DNA from: TMED23 sp964639965
GTDB lineage: Bacteria > Pseudomonadota > Alphaproteobacteria > Rhodospirillales > UBA2165
Direction: 5' to 3'
Assembly (NCBI GenBank): GCA_964639965.1
Contig: CAZXGI010000005.1
Span: 8,524 to 72,523, forward strand
DNA: 64,000 bases
Part shown: piece after piece, positions 18,203 through 27,215 of the stretch
Numbering within the stretch: the first letter of the stretch is position 1
Layout of the letters: every line of letters starts with the position of its first letter
The notes under the pieces: generated by a model
What the model was told of the DNA's origin: nothing
Database searches by the model: none
Seen by the model: the letters and a program-made list of their open reading frames with translations, nothing else
Made by a program: the position numbers and the translations under genes

Positions 18203-19330
18203 CTAAATTCTTATTTTATCTTTTCTCAGGGTGTTTGCAGCTGGATTACCAGTAACTGGTATACCACTCTCAATCATCAATTCTAACAACATTCCTTCAC
18301 GCAAACCCCGGTCGGCGACACGCAGTTCACCAATTGGCCACCTTTTGCATATTGCTTCTAAAATCGCACAGCCGGGAAAAATTAGTTCTGCCCGCTCGTT
18401 ACCGATAGAGGGAATTTTCTTTCGATTTTCAAAACCCATTTCTGTTAACTTAATTATGATTTCATTTAGATCGGAAAATTTAAGATTAAGTCCATCGATC
18501 ATAGAGCGATCATAGCGACTTAAGTTGAGGTGGACGGCTCCTAATGTTGTTATTGTTCCCGATGTGCCAAGCATTTGGACATTTTGTTCTTTAATTTTTC
18601 TTCTGATATCATTGCGGTTGCAGAAATGCGGAAGATTTAATGAAACATAACTGACCATTTTCATATAATGATCTCTATTAGTTACTGAATTTCCTATATT
18701 TTCTATGAGCGAGATGACACCAAATGGAAGGGAGAGAACATCAAGGATATCATAATGTTCAAGTCCTTTTTTTGCCCATATTATTTCGGTGCTTCCTCCA
18801 CCAATATCAAAAACAATTGCATATGTTTGGGTCGGGTTTAAGAGACTTTGGCACCCTCGAAGAGCGAGCCGTGCCTCTTCGTTGCTAGTGATTATTTCTA
18901 ATTTAAGGCCAGTTTCTTTTTCAACACGAGTGATAAATTCATCACAGTTTTCTGCACGACGACAGGCTTCTGTAGCAATGCTTCGAGATTTTATATTGTC
19001 AAATGAGTTGAGTCTTTTTGAACACGTGTTTAACGCCGCAATCGTTCTATCCATGGCGAGTTCGGAAAGAAAACCATTATTAAACAATCCCTCACCTAAC
19101 CTAACGATGCGCGAGTATGATGTTGTTACATGAAATCCTTTATTTTTTGGTCGGGCTATCAGTAACCGGCAATTGTTAGTGCCCAAATCAACAGCACCAA
19201 ACATCCGAGATTTTGGTTTGTAAGCTTGTCGAGTTACATCTCGATCGTTCTGGTAAGCGTGATTGGCTTTTGAATTCTCAACCCTAAATAATTCTTTTTT
19301 TTTTATATTATTGTACATCAGGATCTTCAT
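18203..19330 (-). CDS. ppx: Ppx/GppA exopolyphosphatase family protein
   Basis: The 375-residue protein has the ASKHA phosphate-binding motif AVDLGTNNCRLLIA near residue 46 and the second glycine-rich motif VFDIGGGSTEI near residue 170. These enzymes remove terminal phosphates from polyphosphate or pppGpp. The length fits the short alphaproteobacterial type lacking the C-terminal HD-like domain. The first 40 residues precede the conserved core and the start could be a later ATG. The gene pair ppx-rlmE is common in alphaproteobacteria. Confidence 0.9.
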   Translation of the reverse strand: MKILMYNNIKKKELFRVENSKANHAYQNDRDVTRQAYKPKSRMFGAVDLGTNNCRLLIARPKNKGFHVTTSYSRIVRLGEGLFNNGFLSELAMDRTIAALNTCSKRLNSFDNIKSRSIATEACRRAENCDEFITRVEKETGLKLEIITSNEEARLALRGCQSLLNPTQTYAIVFDIGGGSTEIIWAKKGLEHYDILDVLSLPFGVISLIENIGNSVTNRDHYMKMVSYVSLNLPHFCNRNDIRRKIKEQNVQMLGTSGTITTLGAVHLNLSRYDRSMIDGLNLKFSDLNEIIIKLTEMGFENRKKIPSIGNERAELIFPGCAILEAICKRWPIGELRVADRGLREGMLLELMIESGIPVTGNPAANTLRKDKIRI

Positions 19331-19583
19331 TTCTTGGTTCTATTGATCAAGAAAATACTAGCTCAGAAACTAGGGCAAAAGAAACCATTAATTTTGAGAC
19401 TGGGTAAGTTGAAAGGTTATGGGCAAGTTTTTTTCATATTTTCTGATTGTTGGCCGGGTTTTATAGATTACACACGTTTTGTTTATGAATTTTATCTCTT
19501 TTCGAATATCTAGGCTTTGTTTATTGTGGAAAAAAAATCTAATATGTTAGTTTTTTATATTTTAAATTGCGGGTTTTTTTGAA

Positions 19584-20072
19584 ATGTCGTCTTTCAATCT
19601 CAACGTCAATGGAATAACACATCAGATTGACGCAGAGCTCGATACACCGCTTATTTTCATTCTCCGAAATCATCTCGGCTTGTTTGGAGTAAAATTAGGG
19701 TGTGGACAGGAGCAGTGCGGGGCGTGTGTTGTTTTGGTGGATGGCGAGGCAGTGAATTCATGTGTTCGCGCAGCTTCTGAATTCTGTGAAAATAAGATTG
19801 TTACCATTGAAGGTCTGTCTAAAGATGGGGAGTTGAATTCAGTACAGAGAGTTTTTATAGCAGAAGGAGCGGCTCAATGTGGTTATTGCACCGCTGGGAT
19901 CGTGGTTGCCACGACAGCTTTATTGAATCAAAACCCTAAGCCCAGCAATAAAGAGATCCAACTAGCTTTAAATGATCATTTGTGCCGGTGTGGTTCTCAC
20001 CGTCGGATTCTTAACGCTATCGACCGATTAATTTGTGAAGGAGGAAAAGATGGCCAAACATCCAAGTATTGA
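19584..20072 (+). CDS. 2Fe-2S subunit of xanthine-oxidase-family molybdenum hydroxylase
   Basis: The 162-residue protein binds two [2Fe-2S] clusters. The plant-type cluster ligands are C40, C45, C48 and C60, and the second cluster uses C99, C102, C134 and C136 (CGYC and CRC). It passes electrons from the molybdenum site. The closest known arrangement is the IorA/NicA-like small subunit, which pairs with a large subunit without an FAD protein. The gene overlaps the next one by 23 bp. It is preceded by 253 bp without genes, where a promoter could lie. Confidence 0.9.
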   Translation: MSSFNLNVNGITHQIDAELDTPLIFILRNHLGLFGVKLGCGQEQCGACVVLVDGEAVNSCVRAASEFCENKIVTIEGLSKDGELNSVQRVFIAEGAAQCGYCTAGIVVATTALLNQNPKPSNKEIQLALNDHLCRCGSHRRILNAIDRLICEGGKDGQTSKY

Positions 20073-22206
20073 TTTGCAACCTAATGTTGATCAATGGATT
20101 GAATTGGTTAGCGATGGTCGCATACTCCTCCATACTGGGAAAGTTGATATTGGCCAACGCATTTCGACAGCTCTAGCTCTCATTGCAGCAGAAGAGCTTA
20201 ATGTAGATTATGATCGCATTGATGTTAAGCGAACTGAAACGGGTATTGATCCTAATGAAGGGTTTACAGCTGGTAGCATGTCCATGCAACATTCGGGTAA
20301 GGCAATACGACTAGCTAGTGCAACAGCACGAGAATTTATGCTAAAAATGGCAGCTAAAAGATTGGATGTCGATATCCAATATTTGGATATAGATGATGGC
20401 CTGATACAGTCCCGAAGTTCAAATAAATCAATTACATACTGGGAATTGATGTCAGAAAAGAAATTTAACGTTCCCGTTGATGAGGGAATAAAAATTAAAA
20501 CCCCCGACCAACATAAGTTTGTTGGAACCCGTGTTATGGCAAAAGACATGGTAAGTATCATGACAGGAGAAATGGCTTATATTCATGATATGGTTTTAGA
20601 CGATATGCTGCACGCACGTTTGGTTAGGCCACCTCATTATCTGGCTGAGCTAGAGAGTTTGGATGACCAGTTAATTTCACGTCTAATTGAAAGTAATATT
20701 CGAATGATACGTGATGGTAGTTTTTTAGCTGTTGCCGCCCAGGATGAGTATGCTGCGGTCAAGGCAGCCAAGCGAGTGGCCGCTTCAGCAAAATGGGATT
20801 TAAAAGATGGTTTGCCAACAAAAGAAATATTTGATGCGTTAACATCAAATGAACGGATTAGTTTGCCTGTTGCTCCCGGAGGGGTGCCTATTGATGAGCC
20901 TGTAATGCCAGTCGGAGATTCATTTGGTGAATCTAGTGTCTCTCTATCGGCTCGTTTTGAAAAGCCTTACCACATGCATGGGTCAATCGGGCCTTCTGCA
21001 GGATGCGCACTTTTTGAGAAAAATAAGTTAACAGTTTGGACGCATAACCAGGGTGTTTATCCGCTTCGCGATGCAATGGCTGAGGCACTTGGGATGGAGC
21101 TCGATGATATACATATTGTGTTTGTTCCGGGATCAGGATGTTATGGACATAATGGTGCAGATGATGCCGCTTATGAAGCTGGTCTAATAGCCCGAGCTAT
21201 TCCGGGTAAACCGATTTTATTAAAATGGACAAGAGATGATGAACATGCGTGGGAACCTTATGGGTCGGCAATGGTCTGCAAAATGCAGGCTAGTTTGGGA
21301 AAAGATGGTAAAGTTGTTGCTTGGTCCCATGAAAGTTATAGTGATACTCATATGGGGCGTCCCGCACCAGGTCGTTTGGGGTCTCCTGCTGAAAAATTAT
21401 TGTCAACTCATTTTCAGGAAAACTCTTTGGATTGGCCAATTATGCCACCGACGATGGGACCCCATGTAGGTATCCATAGGAACTTGGAACCATTATATAA
21501 TTTTCCAAATCCTCGATTAGTAAAAAATTTAGTACGTGATTTACCGTTGAGGGTATCAGCTCTGCGTACTCTTGGAGCTTTTGCCAATGTATCAGCTTTA
21601 GAATCGTTTATGGATGAACTTGCTGAAGCGGGAAATATTTCGCCCATTCAATTTCGTTTGAATCATCTCGATGATGAAAAAGCCATAGATGTTATCGAGA
21701 CACTTGGCAAGAGGATGTCGACTGAGAAAGCAGGTATTCCGGAGGGGTTTGGAGCTGGTATGGCTTTCGCCCAGTATAAAAATTCTGCGGCGTATTGTGC
21801 CGTAGGAATTGAAGTGGAAGTTAATGATGCCGCAGAAGTATTATTGCATCGCGCATGGGTTGTTGCTGATGCCGGAGAGGTTGTTGATCCCGATGGCTTA
21901 ACGGCTCAACTGGAGGGAGGAGTAATTCAGGCCGCTAGTTGGTCTCTGATGGAGCAAGTTATGTTTGATAGTGGGGGAATTACAAGCAGGGATTGGGATA
22001 GTTACCCTATTCTCAGTTTTAATAATATTCCCAAAATTGAAACCACACTAATGGATTGCCCGGGCGAACCGTTTCTCGGCGTGGGAGAGGCAAGCTCTGG
22101 ACCTACAGGTGGTGCTATTATTAATGCTATATATAATACAATAGGTCTTCGTCTTCGCCGAATGCCATTTAACCCGGATGCAATTCGTTCAGCCGCAATG
22201 AATTGA
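20050..22206 (+). CDS. Molybdopterin-binding large subunit, IorB-like
   Basis: About 718 residues. The start is set at the ATG at 20050, behind a strong AAGGAGG site; a GTG 15 bp upstream is in frame but unlikely. The N-terminus (LVSDGRILLHTGKVDIGQ) and the order of domains match the isoquinoline 1-oxidoreductase/nicotinate dehydrogenase large-subunit branch. The C-terminal GVGEASSGPTGG segment carries the glutamate that acts as general base in molybdenum hydroxylases. Such enzymes insert water oxygen into N-heteroaromatics or aldehydes. No FAD subunit (CoxM) or XdhC-type chaperone is adjacent, and no cytochrome gene follows. The substrate is unknown. Confidence 0.88.
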   Translation: MAKHPSIDLQPNVDQWIELVSDGRILLHTGKVDIGQRISTALALIAAEELNVDYDRIDVKRTETGIDPNEGFTAGSMSMQHSGKAIRLASATAREFMLKMAAKRLDVDIQYLDIDDGLIQSRSSNKSITYWELMSEKKFNVPVDEGIKIKTPDQHKFVGTRVMAKDMVSIMTGEMAYIHDMVLDDMLHARLVRPPHYLAELESLDDQLISRLIESNIRMIRDGSFLAVAAQDEYAAVKAAKRVAASAKWDLKDGLPTKEIFDALTSNERISLPVAPGGVPIDEPVMPVGDSFGESSVSLSARFEKPYHMHGSIGPSAGCALFEKNKLTVWTHNQGVYPLRDAMAEALGMELDDIHIVFVPGSGCYGHNGADDAAYEAGLIARAIPGKPILLKWTRDDEHAWEPYGSAMVCKMQASLGKDGKVVAWSHESYSDTHMGRPAPGRLGSPAEKLLSTHFQENSLDWPIMPPTMGPHVGIHRNLEPLYNFPNPRLVKNLVRDLPLRVSALRTLGAFANVSALESFMDELAEAGNISPIQFRLNHLDDEKAIDVIETLGKRMSTEKAGIPEGFGAGMAFAQYKNSAAYCAVGIEVEVNDAAEVLLHRAWVVADAGEVVDPDGLTAQLEGGVIQAASWSLMEQVMFDSGGITSRDWDSYPILSFNNIPKIETTLMDCPGEPFLGVGEASSGPTGGAIINAIYNTIGLRLRRMPFNPDAIRSAAMN

Positions 22207-22217
22207 TTAGATAGCAA

Positions 22218-24032
22218 ATGCCTAATAAAATTTTAAATAATATATTTGGTTATGAAACATTTCGCCATGGCCAATTAGAAGTTATAGAAGCACTAATTAA
22301 AAAAGTTAATACGTTAGCAGTTATGCCGACAGGTTCAGGTAAATCAGTTTGTTTCCAAATACCCGCTTTGATTCACGGAGGATTAACTGTCGTGGTCTCT
22401 CCGCTGGTTGCCTTAATGGAAGACCAGGTATCTGCACTGAAGTTGTTAGGCGTCGAGGCAGAGACCATCAATTCGTCTCGGACGAGGGAAGAAAATATTG
22501 TTGTTTGGAATCGAGTTGTCAAAGGCGAGGTAAGACTTTTATATTTAGCCCCAGAACGTTTGATGGCGCAGCGTATGGTTAAGGCTTTGGTTGGTCTTCC
22601 TATTTCCTTGTTTGCAATTGACGAGGCCCACTGCTTGTCTCGTTGGGGTCCTTCATTCAGGCCAGATTATGAAGCTTTAGCCAAGCTTAGAGATATTTTT
22701 CCAGATGTGCCAATTGCTGCTTTAACCGCCACCGCTGACAAATCCACTCAAGAAGATATTGTTAATCAATTATTTGGTGGCAGGGGTAAAGTTTTTGTAT
22801 CTGGTTTTGACCGTCCAAACATAAACCTTGGCGTAACAATGAGGGTTAATGCAAAAAAACAATTGCTGGATTTTCTTAAAGAATACTCTGGTGAAAGTGG
22901 AATTATTTATTGCTTGTCTCGCGCTAAAACAGAGAAAACAGCGGAATTTTTGTTAGAAAATGGTTACACTGCATTAGCGTACCATGCGGGAATGACTTCT
23001 GATCGTCGTGCACAAACTCAAACTGCTTTTATAACGGATACAGAAGGGATGATTATTGTCGCGACGATAGCTTTTGGTATGGGAATTGACAAACCAGATG
23101 TACGTTTTGTGGTGCATATGGACATGCCCGGAAATATTGAAACCTATTATCAAGAGGTTGGTAGAGCTGGCCGTGATGGCAAACATGCTGTTGCGAATAT
23201 GTTTTATGGTTTAGACGATTTGCGCATGCGCCGAGTTTTTATTGAACAAGGTGGTGGAGATTCGAACCACAAGCGGCGCGAACATAAACGCCTAGATGCG
23301 CTGATATCTTATTGCGAGTCTTCCGAATGCAGAAGACATGCTTTACTAGGTTATTTTAACGAGATGCAAATGGCAAAATCGGGTTGTGATAATTGTGATA
23401 TTTGTCTTCAGCCCCCTGAAATGAAGGACGGCACCCAAGCAGCACAAAAATTATTGACCGTGGTTTTGCAAACAGGTGAATTGTTTGGCCAAGCACATGT
23501 CATTGATGTTTTATGTGGCGCAAATACAGAAAAAATTCGCTCCTTTAAACATGAGAAACTACCGTCATATGGAATTGGGCGTGACGTTGATAAAAACACG
23601 TGGAGAACGATTTTACGCCAGTTGGTTGCTGGGGGGTATTTGAATCTTGATGTTGCTGGATATGGGGGGTTGAGCCTACTTCCAAAAGGTCAAGAAATTT
23701 TGGAAGGTGATCGATTTTTTAATTATCGAAGTGATTTGATCTCCACTATTAAGGGAAAAAAAGTTAAAAACTCAAGGAAATTTGTTTCCCAGAATGTAAG
23801 CGTTGGGCAAGCTGAATTGCTTTTGGAGTTAAAAGAAAAACGAACGGAACTTGCCAGAAAACGCCGAGTGCCTCCATATATGATTTTTTCAGACCGTTCT
23901 CTTGAAGATATGGCACACTATAAGCCAAAAGATGAAATTGCCTTTGCAGAGATTCATGGGGTTGGTGCAGCTAAACTGAGGGATTTTGGCCCTGATTTTA
24001 TTGGTGTCGTTAATAGTTTTATTTATAAGTGA
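22218..24032 (+). CDS. recQ: ATP-dependent DNA helicase RecQ
   Basis: The 604-residue 3'-5' helicase contains Walker A TGSGKS near residue 40, a DEAHC box near 136, and the RecQ aromatic-rich loop ending in GPSFRPDY. Motif VI is QEVGRAGRDG. A zinc site with cysteines at ESSECRRH and CDNCDIC follows. The C-terminus has an RQC winged helix and an HRDC-like segment (KEKRTELARKRRVPPYMIF). It repairs stalled forks and gaps. The ATG lies 11 bp after the molybdenum-hydroxylase stop, so it may be cotranscribed without functional link. Confidence 0.96.
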   Translation: MPNKILNNIFGYETFRHGQLEVIEALIKKVNTLAVMPTGSGKSVCFQIPALIHGGLTVVVSPLVALMEDQVSALKLLGVEAETINSSRTREENIVVWNRVVKGEVRLLYLAPERLMAQRMVKALVGLPISLFAIDEAHCLSRWGPSFRPDYEALAKLRDIFPDVPIAALTATADKSTQEDIVNQLFGGRGKVFVSGFDRPNINLGVTMRVNAKKQLLDFLKEYSGESGIIYCLSRAKTEKTAEFLLENGYTALAYHAGMTSDRRAQTQTAFITDTEGMIIVATIAFGMGIDKPDVRFVVHMDMPGNIETYYQEVGRAGRDGKHAVANMFYGLDDLRMRRVFIEQGGGDSNHKRREHKRLDALISYCESSECRRHALLGYFNEMQMAKSGCDNCDICLQPPEMKDGTQAAQKLLTVVLQTGELFGQAHVIDVLCGANTEKIRSFKHEKLPSYGIGRDVDKNTWRTILRQLVAGGYLNLDVAGYGGLSLLPKGQEILEGDRFFNYRSDLISTIKGKKVKNSRKFVSQNVSVGQAELLLELKEKRTELARKRRVPPYMIFSDRSLEDMAHYKPKDEIAFAEIHGVGAAKLRDFGPDFIGVVNSFIYK

Positions 24033-24135
24033 GCAAGGTATAGGAGTTTATATTTTCGAATTGTGAGCATTTCTTTTTGAATGTGATGGAGATGTAACCA
24101 AATATTTAGTTTGGATTAAATATAAGGATTATTAT

Positions 24136-24696
24136 ATGCGTTTAAATCTTGGTTGCGGGGATGCTCGTATGGATGGATATCTGAATGTTGATAAAGAAGC
24201 TGGATGTCAACCTGATAAAATTCAGGATTTAGAAGTTTTTCCATGGGATTTCGACGACAATAGTGTTGATCAAATTTTATTGAGTCATGTTCTTGAGCAT
24301 TTAGGGCAGACCACAGAAATTTATCTTTCAATTTTGCAAGAACTTTATCGAATTAGTAAGCCGGGCGCACAAATTGATATAAGAGTACCACATCCCCGAC
24401 ATGATGATTTTGTAACTGACCCCACACATGTCCGACCGATTTTGCCTGGACAATTTCATATGTATTCAAAAAGAAATAATAAAGAATGGCGCGAACAGGG
24501 AATCGCGAATACACCTTTGGCAGATTATCTTGATATTGATTTTGAGGTTGAGGATGTGACGTGGGTGCCCGATAAGAAGTGGCTAAGCCGTTTACAGGGA
24601 GGCGTAATAACTTCAGACGAACTTGCGGAAAAAGCTGAGCATGAATTTAATATTATCAAAGAGGTTCAAATTCAGTTAAAGGTAGTCAAGGAGTAA
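24136..24696 (+). CDS. Small SAM-dependent methyltransferase
   Basis: The 186-residue protein opens directly with motif I (LNLGCGDARMDGYLNVD), followed by a short linker and the LLSHVLEHL motif and a CxxxKPGA-like step (LYRISKPGAQIDI). This is the compact Methyltransf_11 type often found near polysaccharide genes, and the acceptor is unknown. It precedes the reductive dehalogenase by 162 bp on the same strand and may or may not be part of that unit. Confidence 0.78.
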   Translation: MRLNLGCGDARMDGYLNVDKEAGCQPDKIQDLEVFPWDFDDNSVDQILLSHVLEHLGQTTEIYLSILQELYRISKPGAQIDIRVPHPRHDDFVTDPTHVRPILPGQFHMYSKRNNKEWREQGIANTPLADYLDIDFEVEDVTWVPDKKWLSRLQGGVITSDELAEKAEHEFNIIKEVQIQLKVVKE

Positions 24697-24858
24697 AAAA
24701 GCTATTTGGAGAAATAGAAGTTTTCATTTAGCAAAACATTTATGTTTTTACCTTGCATTAGGAGCTTAAATATTTTGTGTTGTATTAATACGATTTTCGT
24801 TATTATTCTATAGCTAATCCTAGGTGATTTATTCAGTATTTTTTTTGGGGGAACGAAA

Positions 24859-27066
24859 ATGCTTTTCTTGTCGCGTAAAAAAAGACCTTTTGAACTTGGG
24901 CCATATCCGCTTGAGAGACTATCACATGACGATAGTGTTATTGTTCTGGAGTCAGATAAGCCCCGAGTTCAACGGCCTTTGCCCGTAAAAACCCCTAATC
25001 CAAATACTTTCTCAAGGGCCATAAAAAAATATAAGACGATGTTTAGGGAATTAGGGGAGGTCGATCCTATTCCAAATAAAGCGCCGGTTCCAGATGACTT
25101 GGCATTGAGAACAAAGGATATAAAAGGGGCCGCCTATTTTTTAGACGCGTCGCAAGTTGGCATTTGCAAAGTGGGTGAAAACTCTTGGTATGAGGGTTTG
25201 GAGACGCGGAATCATACCCATGCTGTAGTAATTGTTGTGAAATCGGGTCGAACTCCGGAGGCTGAAAATGTTGCTCATGAATGGGTTAAGGGTCACGAGA
25301 TTGCTGTCGCCGAACTTCGAGCTGTTGAAATTGCTATAGCTATTTCTGAACATATTCAGTGGATGGGTTTTGAGGCTAAAGCACACGATTATGAGGAAGG
25401 TGAAATCGATATAGATCGTTTGTCCGTCATGGCAGGCCTCGGGGTTAGAGAGGATAAAAAAATAATAAACCCTTTTCTTGGGGAAGCTTATGCTGTCTCT
25501 GCCGTGACTACAAATTACGCGTTAAAGGAGGATGAGCCCCTTGCCCCTACTGTTAAGAATGGAAGGGGTTTAAGCTATTGGTTAGGGCTCGGGAGCGCGG
25601 TGCCTGGCATCGAATGGAACCGTCGAAACAAACGAGCGACGCATTTAAGTGCCTATCCCATGGAAACGGTAAAAAGGGTGGATAGACCAACTACAGTTAT
25701 TATTGATGACGAAGTGCCTTCTGTTCCCAAACGCGCTGAATTTTTTGCTCGCTCTGAAGCTGGAGATTTAGGGGAGAAATCCCAGATTGAACGTAAACGT
25801 TTTTCATTTAAGCATCCATTTGCCATGTCGATGGTTAGTTTGATTAGGCGTATGGTTCCTGAACAAGACGGTGACGTAAATAGTAACGCAGTTAATGATT
25901 TCACTGATCCGGTGGCGAACGCAAAAGCAATAAAATCTGTTTCATATTTATTAGGGTCTGAGATAACAGGAATTTGTAAAATTCCGGAATATGCTTGGTA
26001 TTCTAATCGAAAAGATGGTTCCAAAATTCCTTACAAGCATAAATACGCCGTCGTTATGTTAGTAGACCAGGGCTATGAAACAATGGAGGGGGCTTCAGGT
26101 GATGATTTTATTTCTGGTGCTCAGTCAATGCGCGCATACATGCGAGGTGCCGAAATAGCGGGGGTCATGGCTGAACATTTGCGAGCGAATGGATTTTCAT
26201 CGCGTCCACAAACAAATGCCGATTCCGATGTTATTCATGTGTCGCTCGTGCTGTGGTCAGGTCTTGGTGAACTGTCGCGCATCGGTGAAGTTGTATTAAA
26301 TCCATTTATTGGTCCACGTCTGAAAACTGTTGTGATGACAACTGATATGCCACTTGAGGTTGATAAACCGATTGACTTTGGCCTGCAGAAATTTTGCTCA
26401 AACTGTTATAAATGTGCCCGGGAATGTCCATGTGATGCAATTTCTTGGGGAAATAAAGTCATGTTTAATGGCTACGAAATGTGGAAGCCAGATGTTGAAC
26501 GGTGTACGCGTTACCGACTTACTAATCCAAAAGGCCTTGCTTGCGGGAGATGTATGAAAACATGCCCACTTAATAAAGTCGTTACCTGGGAGGGGCCTTT
26601 AATGACGCGGGTGGCATCTTGGTTAGGAATAAATGCTCGTTTTTTAAAGCCAATCTTGATTCCTATTGCGGTTTGGCTTGATGATTGGTTAGGACATGGA
26701 ATTCGCAATCCTCTCAAAAAATGGTGGTTGGATATGGAAATAGTTGATGGGCACGCTGTTGAACCAACCAAAGGTGTTAATCAACGTGATTTAAATCTTA
26801 AACATAAAATAGATCCGGTCGAGCAAAAAATGGCTTACTATCATGCTAGCGATATGCCTCCACCGAATTCTGTTGAGCCAGTTATGGTGGATCGAAAAGC
26901 GGCTCTTAAGGCAAAAGAGCTTTTGGAGACTCCTTTGGAAGCTTTGGCGCGTGTTGCTGCTGGGGGGCCAAAACCAAAACATTACATTCCAACTCCACCT
27001 CTTGAAAATCAAGAAGTCCAAATTGAGGAATTAAAAAAGAAAGATCTATGGTGGGGCAAACACTGA
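24859..27066 (+). CDS. NpRdhA-like cytosolic reductive dehalogenase
   Basis: The 735-residue protein has a duplicated cobalamin-binding-type domain. The first copy (about 85-230) has lost key residues and the second (about 355-500) keeps them. Two [4Fe-4S] clusters follow: C513-x2-C516-x2-C519-x3-C523P and C549, C562-x2-C565-x3-C569P. Y427 and K489 lie where NpRdhA, the oxygen-tolerant ortho-dehalogenase of halogenated phenols, has its catalytic Y426 and K488; R551 or R553 would match R552. There is no Tat signal and no RdhB anchor nearby, as expected for a catabolic, cytosolic form. A C-terminal tail of about 160 residues after the clusters is not explained. Family assignment is firm, substrate is inferred. 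Confidence 0.85.
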   Translation: MLFLSRKKRPFELGPYPLERLSHDDSVIVLESDKPRVQRPLPVKTPNPNTFSRAIKKYKTMFRELGEVDPIPNKAPVPDDLALRTKDIKGAAYFLDASQVGICKVGENSWYEGLETRNHTHAVVIVVKSGRTPEAENVAHEWVKGHEIAVAELRAVEIAIAISEHIQWMGFEAKAHDYEEGEIDIDRLSVMAGLGVREDKKIINPFLGEAYAVSAVTTNYALKEDEPLAPTVKNGRGLSYWLGLGSAVPGIEWNRRNKRATHLSAYPMETVKRVDRPTTVIIDDEVPSVPKRAEFFARSEAGDLGEKSQIERKRFSFKHPFAMSMVSLIRRMVPEQDGDVNSNAVNDFTDPVANAKAIKSVSYLLGSEITGICKIPEYAWYSNRKDGSKIPYKHKYAVVMLVDQGYETMEGASGDDFISGAQSMRAYMRGAEIAGVMAEHLRANGFSSRPQTNADSDVIHVSLVLWSGLGELSRIGEVVLNPFIGPRLKTVVMTTDMPLEVDKPIDFGLQKFCSNCYKCARECPCDAISWGNKVMFNGYEMWKPDVERCTRYRLTNPKGLACGRCMKTCPLNKVVTWEGPLMTRVASWLGINARFLKPILIPIAVWLDDWLGHGIRNPLKKWWLDMEIVDGHAVEPTKGVNQRDLNLKHKIDPVEQKMAYYHASDMPPPNSVEPVMVDRKAALKAKELLETPLEALARVAAGGPKPKHYIPTPPLENQEVQIEELKKKDLWWGKH

Positions 27067-27215
27067 GCAGCGTTTTATTGTTCAACATTCTGTCGTGCAA
27101 GTTAATTTGAAAAATTTTTCAAGAAAATGTTAATTAGAGTGAATTGGTACCTCTAATAATTTGTGTCATAAACTCATCCTGCGGACCATATAATAAAGTA
27201 AGGAGATTTTACTAA

